Source: Moniliella sp. 'wahieum' | Taxonomy: Eukaryota; Basidiomycota; Moniliellomycetes; Moniliellales; Moniliellaceae | DNA: 64,000 bases | Assembly (NCBI GenBank): GCA_003971905.1 | Contig: RSEE01000002.1 | Span: 1-64,000, forward strand | Reading direction: 5' to 3' | Shown here: one piece after another, positions 55,980-64,000 of the stretch | How positions within the stretch are numbered: the first letter of the stretch is position 1 | Layout of the letters: the number at the start of each line of letters is the position of its first letter | Notes under the pieces: model-generated | Seen by the model: only the letters and a program-made list of their open reading frames with translations | What the model was told of the DNA's origin: nothing | The model's database searches: none | Made by a program: the position numbers and the translations under genes

Positions 55980-57339
55980 ACCTCATGGGCACGGCCAGTG
56001 CGGCGAGAAGATGAGCGCTGCAGTGTGGTGTGCTGGGTGCGAGATGGCGCGGTGCTAGGGTGAGCCGCTTTGGTTCTTCAATTGTTTGTCTTCTTTTTTT
56101 GGGGGGGGGGGGTTGGTGCCAATCGCTCTGTTGCATGGTTCCATGGCAGAAGCCGAACAGGTTGGTCCGACTCTCGTTTCCATTCCATTCCATGTTATGT
56201 TATGTTGTTCGTACCCGTATCCATGCAAGACGGCTCCGAGTCGGACGGCGAACGGCTCGGTCGCAACCGAGAGTTGGTGGTCGTAGTTCATCAAGTTGAG
56301 TGCGTGTAGTGTGTAGTAGTAATGCGCCGTACTGAAGTCGCATAGAACTTAGACGGAGTCGTAGGATCCGGCACAGCGCTGCTCGAATGCCAAGTATACA
56401 TACCAGCCGAACCCCGCAAGTTCAATTCGTATGCCCGTCCGTTCCGGCACTTTGCCCGACCTGCGCCGAAAAGGGTGGCGAGAGGGGGCGGGAGTTGGAC
56501 TGCACCCCGACGGGCGCAATGGGAAACTGTTGGCTTGAAGTTTGAAGGGCTGCTAGTAGCAGCTACTAAGTGGGGTAGTCCATCTACCGCATTTCGTGAT
56601 GGGTCGTAGGTTCCTGCGGGGGAGCCCACGCGATCTTGACACTAGTTTCCCTTGGCGCGGCAAGGCAATTTACCGCTCTCACGAGAGATGTTGGGGTGCT
56701 GGATCAGGTGTCGCTCGATGCTGTCGGTGTCAGTGTGTTTGAACGCGCGTGACTATTACAGTGACTTGACGGTTATGACTTGGCACGCAGAACGCATGCG
56801 TTTTTGAAGTATAGGGGAAGGTCCCGTCCAGTTTCCGCATGGGCCGTCTGCGGTGCCAGTCTGTGGGAATCTATCCGACGGGCCATGACATGTGACATGT
56901 GACAATTGACAGTGCCGCCAAGCACCGCCCCAACCAAATTACGGTCCCGGTTCGCTGCTGAATCGCTTTGCTGTAGCCTTTCTCTAACAGGAACGCATGT
57001 GCACTGCAGGCCATAATGTGTAGTCCACAGAAATGGAGAGCAGGCGCACGCACGTTAGATATGCAAAGTGGGTATGTATCCTATATATCCTGTTGAGGGT
57101 GCAAAATGGAATACGCGAGTAAGAGGGGGCATTGGCAACACAGTACCACAGTCACGAGCGCAAAGCCGGGGGAGGATCGGGGGGGTGGAAGAGTTTGTAA
57201 ACATCAAGCAGGAGACTCTGTTCCCCCTCTGGATGGATCAACGAAGACACGCGGAACAAGAAGAGGGCCGGATGGCGCATGCCCCCCGGGCGTTTTTGTT
57301 GAGCTCTTGATTCGCCTATCAAGCTGGCTGTAGCAACCA
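55980..57339 (+). other. Intergenic region, no gene
   Basis: It includes a mixed T7-G13 homopolymer run near 56093-56112, the tandem TTATGTTATGTTG near 56192, and the cluster CATGACATGTGACATGTGAC (56884). No RNA or protein gene recognised. Confidence 0.45.
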
Positions 57340-57842
57340 CTAACCTTCAAAGATGGCCAACCAACTGGAAGGAATCCAAGAAGCAGCAGGGAAGAGCCGC
57401 TTCATCCTCCAAAAGGAGGTACTCCAGCCATACAGGTGCCAGCGGGTGAACACTAGGTGGTAAGGCGGGGCCGGAGGGGGGGTAGCAATGGAGAAGTGGG
57501 GGATCAAACGGTCGTTTGGATCAGCCGCTAGCGCCACGGCACACGAGCAAGTCCAAGACGCAACCAACGTACCATAGTAGCCAAACCGGCGTCCCACAAA
57601 CTTGCCCGCATAGGGCAGCAGGACAGTCTGGATCACAGTTTGGAACTGCCGAACGGATGCATCCCATTCCTGCTGCAGCAGCGCCTCTTCTCCTCCGAGT
57701 CATAGTACTCTGAACCCCGATCGCTGTTGACCGAACTGGCAGCTGAGCGGTCAGAGCGGTCGGAAGCGGTGGGCTGCCCTGGGTCCCCCGCGCTTGCCCT
57801 GCATGGCTGGGATGGTTGATCGCAACGCATCCACCTGGCCAT
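57340..57842 (-). CDS. MIM2: MIM2-like mitochondrial outer-membrane insertase subunit
   Basis: Small single-span protein of about 125 residues. An acidic N-terminal part ends SEYYDSEE, then QQEWDASVRQFQTVIQTVLL and PYAGKFVGRRFGYY. The layout acidic patch, EW..S..Q, hydrophobic helix and GKxxGRR matches fungal Mim2, which with Mim1 inserts alpha-helical outer-membrane proteins. ATG 57842. Exon 1 is 57573-57842, intron 57453-57572 (GTACGTTGG ... CACCTAG), exon 2 57340-57452 (VFTRWHLYGWSTSFW ...). A 1-2 nt discrepancy in GAGGAGAAGAGGCG near 57690 must be bridged. The identification rests on one short motif, so moderate confidence. Confidence 0.55.
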
Positions 57843-58682
57843 GGGTAGATGGGTGGACGAGTGGACGAATGGATGGGGATGGATGAGTGGAAGGGTGGAA
57901 TGGGGGGTAGATGGCTGGTCCCCTGTCAGCTGCTGCTCGGTGCTCTCCTGGGGTCCTCATACTTGGCTCCACACAGCGCCCTCCTCGGCGCAGTGTGGGG
58001 CAATTCATTCAGCCGCACCGAGCAGGTGTGGGAACCAAGTGGAAATGGCACTGTCAAATGTCACATTTCAAACGCTGCTACGCTGATTAACGATTGGCAA
58101 TCAATATTCACTCATCGTCATCCACCATCGACCGCATCCACACCGCCAAAGCTGCTGTCTGTTCTGAGCTCTGAGCTATACCACCCTCTCACGCTCCAAG
58201 TCCATGGGTGCGGGGGACGACTAGGGACCGCCATGGACCACCAGGGACGACTGCCCTGGGCAAAACCCATGCATATTGGTAGTACTGCGGTTGGCCTGCT
58301 AGCTTGATGCTGCAAGGCAAGCGTGATTCGATACAGAGAAACGAATGGTGAGCGCCCAGGCTGAGCGACAGGCAGCTCCCAGCACGCCACACCCAGCTTT
58401 TAAGACAGGCGGGTACCCCCGGCTCCCCATGGGCGCAGTAGCCGTTTGGAAATAGGACGAGGAACGAGGAACGAGGAAGGAAGAACGAGGGAAAGGGGTA
58501 AGGGAAGAGGTATGTGGGAGGAAGACGCATGGGGTGGTCCAATAACATGTGACATGTAACAAGCATCCGAGACGCCGACCAGCGAGACTCGGTCGGGGCG
58601 AGTGCGGCCAGGGAAAGGAGGGTAGTCGGGAGCAAAGAGGGTGGGGGCGGTACCAAAGTTCACGACGGGGAAGGGAGCAGGA
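57843..58682 (+). other. Intergenic region, no gene
   Basis: A TGGATGGA/TGGACGAG minisatellite (about 57845-57900), the CGAGGAACGAGGAACGAGGA tandem (58449-58480, a GAAC/GAGG array) and the motif ATAACATGTGACATGTAAC (58541). No open frame with family features. Confidence 0.5.
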
Positions 58683-60312
58683 TCAGCGAACGCTGAACGC
58701 AGCGAACAAGGCGAACGCAGTCCACGAGTGAGAGGGGAGACGTTTATTCCTCCTGCGATACTTGGCCATTTCCTTCTTGAGCGCCTGGGCGTCCAGCGGT
58801 TTCAGCAGCTCAAACGCACACAGCAGGTCGGCCGAGACGGACATGACGGCGCCAAAATTATCAAACTCGCCGCAATAATTGGGGGCGGAGAAGATGGTGA
58901 CCAGGGTACGGTCGTTCCAGAATTCGTACCCATCCTCCACCACCATGTGAGCGCGCGCTAGCAGATCGAAATCGTACTGGGCCAAGAATTGAGCAATGAT
59001 CGACTTGCCAAAACAATACGACACCCTCGCTCATTGTCCTCCCAGTCCAACGCAGTGTCCGACGGATCGGACCAGAGGAGGTCGTTGAGCAATCCGTAGT
59101 CCGGAACATCGGTTGGCCGTTCAATCCGCCGAATGTCGTCCATGTCCGACAAGGAAGGCGACAGCCCCCCATGCACGCAAAATATTTGGACGCGACCACC
59201 GCAGCAATTGGGAGAGTATTGAAAACATCGACAAAAGATTTCCAGATTTTGATGTTGGCGCGGCGCTTGCATTCATCGTAAAAACCGTAGACTATGCACA
59301 GGGCCGGAATGTTCGTTAGTTTCGATCGCGCTTGCCCGTTCCTTGGCACCAAGAATAGCAGCAGGAGAACGTACCTCGGGTAACGTTGGCGCACTCATGG
59401 TTGCCACGAAGAAGGAAAAAGTTCTCTGGGTATTTGATCTTGTAGCACAGCAGGAGCAGGATGTTTTCCAAGCTTTGCTTACCTCGGTCCACATAGTCGC
59501 CCAAGAAGAGATAGTTGGCCTGGGGGGGCCAGCCACACATGTTGAACATCCGGAGCAGGTCCTGGTACTGCCCATGCGTATCACCGACAATCTTGACGGG
59601 GGGACTAAGTTCGATCAGTGCCGGCTGGGACAGGAACACTTCTCGTGCCGCTTGGCACACCGCAACAATCTCATGATTCTTCAGCGCTGGCTTGGGCAAT
59701 TTGCCCACACTCTGGTATCCCGACTCGACCAGACGCGCAATCAATTCGTCAATGTCAAACGTTCGAATCGGGATGGTCGAAGCTGTGCTAGCTGCCGTGG
59801 GCAACGCCGCCTGCGGGACCGCGTTGGACGAAGGCGTAGACGAGCCCATGCCATTGAGGGCTGGGCCTCCATTGGGTGTGAACGGACCGGAGCGGTTGCC
59901 ACCGGGAGCAGAAGGACTGGGGGCCATCGGTTCCGCAGGAGAGGGGAGAGGACTCTCATGCCTACCGGATCGAAGGGGGACCCACCGCTTGAGGGCTGAG
60001 GAACCGGTATGGCCGCGGCCGCGCGCGAGGTGGAGTGCGGCAGCTGGGCCGGTGGGGGGGCGGGTGTAGCGGCAGGCGCAGGAGGAGAGGCAGAGTCGTG
60101 GTGGTGGTGGCGATGGCGATGGCTGTGGTGGCGGTGCGGTGGATGGCTGCCACCGGCACGGCCAGAGGCGGCGGACGGGGCAGGGGCGCGGCAGCATCGG
60201 CTAGCTCCGCCTCGTCGGCGAGCGAGCGGGGCATCATGCCTGCGTCGTCCGTCTGGAGTGGGCGCTGTTTGCGCGAGGATGCGCCCATGCGCTTGCTCAG
60301 CGACTTGAACAT
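58683..60312 (-). CDS. PPZ1: Serine/threonine protein phosphatase PP-Z (PP1 family)
   Basis: Fungal-specific PP1-like phosphatase involved in ion homeostasis and cell integrity. Metal-binding motifs are [23 protein letters not shown] and [11 protein letters not shown], followed by [36 protein letters not shown] and [19 protein letters not shown]. The words [27 protein letters not shown] and [16 protein letters not shown] favour PPZ over GLC7. The Ser/Pro-rich N-terminus is as expected for PPZ. Start candidates are ATG 60312 (MFKSLSKR) or 60288 (MGASSRKQ, with glycine 2 as in myristoylated PPZ). The intron 59292-59374 splits ...NVTR/VYGF. Single-base gaps near 59025, 59185 and 59980 break the frame. 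Confidence 0.85.
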
Positions 60313-60330
60313 GCTGCGGCGTGCGTGCGT

Positions 60331-60427
60331 CGAGGACGAGGACGGACGAGGGCGGGGCGGAGGCGAGGGCGAGGACGAGGGCGAGGACGAGGGCGAGGAC
60401 GAGGGCGAGGACGAGAGCGAGGACAAG
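60331..60427 (+). repeat. GAGGACGAGGGC minisatellite at the 5' end of PPZ1
   Basis: About five tandem 12-nt units (GAGGGCGAGGAC) in the region just upstream of the candidate PPZ1 starts. If translated on the minus strand it would give a Ser/Pro repeat. More likely 5' UTR or promoter. Confidence 0.7.
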
Positions 60428-61271
60428 GCGAGGGGGCCGCGGAAGGCGCGATGGAGTGGGTGCGCCTGCCACCTGCAGCCTGAGAATGCACACCAGCGTT
60501 GCCGACGGGGCATGAGCATGACCGGTGACGTGGTGACGCAGCGTGACGCGGCGTGACGCGTGACGCGGCCTAGGAGGCTGGGGCAGGTGTGTTACGTCAG
60601 CTGCCCGTTCGGGAACTGGCGGTGGCTGGGCGTCACACATGTCACATGTCAGAGGGGCGCAGAGAGGCGCAGAGAGGCGCAGCCTAACGGGTGGAGTTCA
60701 CCAATCGTTCGCCCCACCGCCCAGCTCCTGCCCCCTTGCCGCGCAGACCCAGACGGCGTGTGGCCAGGTGTGACATGTGACGTGTGAGATGTGATGTGCT
60801 GTGGTGCGGCTAACAAGCAAAGGTCCCTAGTATCTCTACCGACTACCGGCTACCCCTGACGCACCCACCGCACGGCACGCTTGTCCGCCCACGTGCGTGC
60901 TCCAAGGACGAGATGAAAAGATAGATGACGAGCAGGGCGGAGGCGGTGACAGCCGAGAAGGAACGGGGACCAGGTCGGTCCCGGGACCGTCGATCCAAGC
61001 AGCAAAACGGAAGCAAAAGGGGGGGAAAGGGAAAAGAAAAAAGAGAAGAACAAAAGAGAAGAAGGGTGCGAGGGTACGCCCCCCCCATCAACACACTGCA
61101 CAAGAACCAAGGGTGGGGCGGGGGGGTGGGGTGAAAGTAAAAGTGCGACAATCAGGGCAGTCGGATCAATATTCAATCCAACGGCCTTCGTGCGAGAAAA
61201 AAGGGTTAGGCGGAGAAAAGTGTCCATCCCATCCGCCTGCGCCTCCGCCTTGACCGCGCCTTCGACGCGCC
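60428..61271 (+). other. Intergenic region between PPZ1 and the PUF gene
   Basis: It contains two ACATGT clusters (CACACATGTCACATGTCAG, 60642; GTGTGACATGTGACGTGTG, 60769) and the tandem GCGCAGAGAGGCGCAGAGAG (60657). A purine-rich stretch (61010-61075) is the pyrimidine-rich 3' flank of the minus-strand PUF gene. Confidence 0.45.
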
Positions 61272-64000
61272 TCACACCTCCAGCAGCCGCTCAATCGTGG
61301 CGATATGCTTGGGAGGATGGTCCGGTTGGAGGGGGACGCGAGCGCGGGCGCGCGGATACGCATGTGGATGTGGATGTGCATGTGGATGTGCATGCGGGGC
61401 GAGCGGCAAGCCCTGTGGCTGGGGCAGCGGCGGTGCACTGCGCGGGCTGGCCATGGCCGTGGCAAGGGCAGGGGCAGTGGCAGTGGCAGGGGCAGCCGGG
61501 ACCGGAGCGAGGGCTGGGCTGGCGTGCGCATGGGTCCGAGCGCGGGCGACATGGTCAAAGGAGCTGGGACGAGGAGGAGGAAGAGGAGGAAGCGTGTAGG
61601 GCCGCGGCGGCGGCCTGGGCAAAGCTTGCGGTCCCGCCTGGTCCGACGGGAGGCGGGCCAGGCACGCTGTGGCCCAATAGGGGCGATGGGCGTGGGATGC
61701 CAGTTCGCGCGCCGAGGAGGCAAGGTGGGGCGCAGGTGCAAGTGCAAGGGCGGGCAAGGGCAGGGGCAAGTGCAGGGGCAGGGGCAGGGGCACGTAGTGC
61801 CGGGCGCAACACGTGCGCCAACTGCGCCTTTTCCCCCGCGTCGACGAGGTTGAGCACGCGCTGCAGCACATAGTTGGCGTATTGGTCGTGCAGGAGCAAG
61901 ACTACCGTTGCTTGTTCGGTTGGTCCCGCCGTCTTGTCTGCCGCTAAGGGGGCCAACAAGAATTCCAGAATCAAACGGAAGAAGGCGCCGGGCGCCACGT
62001 CGGGCCCAGCCGCAGTAAGCACAGCGGAAGCGGGCGTGTGGGTCTTGGCGGTGGAGACTACGTACTCGAGCACGTTGGACGCGAATTTGTGCCGGGCCAG
62101 ACGCACAAAGCGGTCCGGTCCGCCGGTCTCATGGGACAATGGATCGGGCGACGACGCCGGGTCCAGCACCAGCCGCAGCACTGTCTCATGATCCGCCATG
62201 ATGACCGCTGCTTCCTGCTTGTCCACAGCGGCACTGTCCTTCCCACGCGAAGGGAGCGAGTGAGGCGAGGTGCGTTGGAGCAGCCACTGCACCACATAGT
62301 TCCCATACGCGTCTTGCATCAACGTGAGTGCGTTCTCGCGTACTTCGTCCACTAGCGCACGTGTCGTGGCCGAGGGCAGGCGTTCGAACAGACGCTGCAG
62401 CACGCGGCATGCATAAGCGTGCGTCGCGAGCACATGAACCCGAGTCAAGAACGCTTGGACCAACGTCGTCAAAGCTGCATCGGCCTCGGCACAAGGCGCA
62501 ACCACGCCATCGGCCGAGTCGATCGACGGGGCCAAGACGGCGACAAACTTTTGCAGCACGTGGTTCGCGTTTTGGTCGGTTGCCAAGGTGCGCACATGAT
62601 CTTCCGTCGTCTGTGCACCCAGAGAGGAGGCCAACAACAGGCGAACGGCCAAGGAAGCTGCCTGGGGCCGGGTTACATAGTCCAGCGCACGCTGCAGGAC
62701 ACGGCAGGCGTAGGTGTGCCGCGCGATGGAGGACAGATCTCCATTCGAAGGGTCCTCCTCCTCTCCCTCGGCCGGTTCCTTCTCTTTCCCTTCACTGGAG
62801 GTAAGGAAGCCAAGCGCGACAAGCAAGCTCGTCCGCTGTTCCAAACTCTCCGTGCTCGAGAAGCTTTTGAATTACCTACAGGCCAGAATGAAAAAAGGGT
62901 CAGTGGGAATGAAAGAATGCGGACACCAGTGTTGGGAGATCGGCCAAAGGGACCTACATAATTCCAAACACATCATGCATCAGCTTCTTGGCCTGCGGCA
63001 ACACCTCTGCCAAGATGATCGATCGCGCATCCTCGCCTTCGTCCGGTGCTGTGAGTGGGTTGGAAGCGCCGCGGTCCAACGCATCTTGCAGCCGGCGGGA
63101 GCCCAGCTGGTCCTGAGCCATCCGTACCACCTCCCCCTTGAACTGGTCCGGGCGACGGACTCCAGCCGCTCGGGCTGGGTGGGTGGAGGCAGTACGTGGG
63201 AGGGACCATGGTGCGACGCCAAGGGCGTGGGTGCGGGTGGGCTGGAGGATAACCCGGTGGAGCGGCACCAAGAGGAACACCACCAAAGGGAACGAGGGGG
63301 GCTGCCATCGGCGGCCAACCCGCGGGTCCGCCGGAGCGAGAGTGGCGATGCCGACGCCCCGGGGTTCCTTGGTTGTTGGCCCCTTGGCCTTGGCCTTGAC
63401 CTTGGCCTTGGCTTTGGCCGCCCTGCCTAGGCGCATCAATGCCCCAATTGGCGGAGGCCGGGTCCCGGACAATGGGAGCCCAGGGGGGAGGCGGTGGGTG
63501 CGGGAAAGGGTGCGGGTGGTCATTGGTGGAGGGATTTCGGTTGTGGCCGCCAGGGGGACCGCTGGGGACGGGCATGGGTTGTGGGGCAGCACCGGGGGCG
63601 GTGGGAGGCAGGTTGGCCATGACAGGGCCTGGGGACCAAGCGGTTGGATCGGGGTAGGTGGGCACAGCAGGCCATTGCCACGCCCACCATTGTGCTGGGG
63701 GTTGGGGAGAGTAGGGAACGGCGTCGTCACTGGTGGGGGAGCCGATAAGGGGGGAGAGAAGAGCCAGGGGCGGGGGCCAGTAGAGTTCGTTCCCTTCCGA
63801 ACGAGGCGAGCGCGGCCGTGTGGGGTCGGACTGGTCCAGCTGCAGCGCAGGCGGGGCGGCGGGCTCATGGGATACGGGTACATGTTCAATCCGTACCCCA
63901 TCGGAAGCGGCACGACAGGGGTGGAGAGGGTGATGCTCTGGCGCGAACGGCGGCTGGCACGGCGTGGGTGTCGGCCAAACGCGCCAGGCGGGTTGGGACC
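61272..64000 (-). CDS. Pumilio/PUF RNA-binding protein, 5' end beyond the window
   Basis: Post-transcriptional regulator binding mRNA 3' UTRs. A Pro/Gly/Gln-rich N-terminal part (including a QGQGQGQGQG run near 63400) precedes eight PUF repeats. Their recognition helices read GSRRLQ, GNYVIQ, ACRVLQ, ANHVLQ, ACRVLQ, GNYVVQ, ASNVLE and ANYVLQ. An intron at 62876-62957 (GTAGGT ... CTGTAG) lies inside repeat 2, just after DVFGNY; one A is missing at GGAATTAT. By the published PUF code, repeats 8 to 1 specify U-G-U-A-U-A-U-A. The C-terminus probably ends PPKHIATIERLLEV at 61272 after a His/Pro/Ala low-complexity insert. Further frame changes lie near 62850 and 61870. The frame stays open to 64000, so the N-terminus is cut. 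Confidence 0.82.

Noticed and set aside
57845-57900. TGGA-rich repeats as a CRISPR array or centromeric satellite
   Set aside because: Short imperfect minisatellite with no spacers; the genome is eukaryotic.
59343-59999. 218-codon plus-strand frame opposite PPZ1
   Set aside because: Shadow of the phosphatase coding strand; contains no recognisable motif.

Overview
The window is a piece of a fungal nuclear chromosome at the edge of a ribosomal DNA array. It opens inside an 18S rRNA gene and continues through ITS1, 5.8S, ITS2 and 28S. Distally it carries fungal-type genes with short spliceosomal introns (5' sites GTACGT or GTGCGT, a CTGAC-like branch site, 3' YAG, mostly about 50-170 nt). PPZ-type phosphatase, YEA4, PLP1, RLP24, RPN12 and MIM2-like genes point to Fungi. 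The rRNA is divergent from common Dikarya, so an early-diverging (chytrid-grade) fungus is my guess; I cannot name a genus.

Region 1 (1-9380): one rDNA unit. Its 28S gene is interrupted just 3' of the sarcin-ricin loop by a site-specific non-LTR retroelement (4791-8836). The element has two N-terminal CCHC knuckles, a reverse transcriptase and a C-terminal CCHC plus restriction-like endonuclease. It is flanked by two near-identical copies of about 225 bp of 28S sequence, an exceptionally long target duplication. The canonical R2 and R1 sites upstream are empty.

Region 2 (9381-10566): C-rich intergenic spacer. Region 3 (about 10.5-31.2 kb): a graveyard of decayed relatives of the 28S element mixed with segmentally duplicated blocks that look like fragments of an unidentified multi-exon gene family. 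Matching introns are still recognisable between copies. One element copy carries a 71-bp piece of 28S from a different site fused to its 5' end; another has lost the catalytic YLDD motif.

Region 4 (32-64 kb): housekeeping genes. In order: an alpha/beta hydrolase with a long disordered N-terminus (-); RLP24 (-) divergent from a bacterial-type FAD dehydrogenase (+); mitochondrial Hsp70 SSC1 (+); acyl-CoA-binding protein (-); a CCT5 pseudogene (+); tRNA-Glu with an intron (-); the phosducin-like gene PLP1 (+) converging on a UDP-sugar transporter (-); proteasome RPN12 (+); a SAP-domain NUSAP-like gene (+); a MIM2-like gene (-); PPZ phosphatase (-); and an eight-repeat PUF protein (-) running off the right edge.

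Almost every housekeeping gene contains one or more 1-2 nt indels, mostly in homopolymers or dinucleotide runs, that break an otherwise conserved frame. Because several are essential genes, the simplest reading is residual sequencing error. Single frameshifts here should therefore not be taken as proof of pseudogenes. The CCT5 copy and the region 3 elements are called broken because they also have large deletions or lost motifs.
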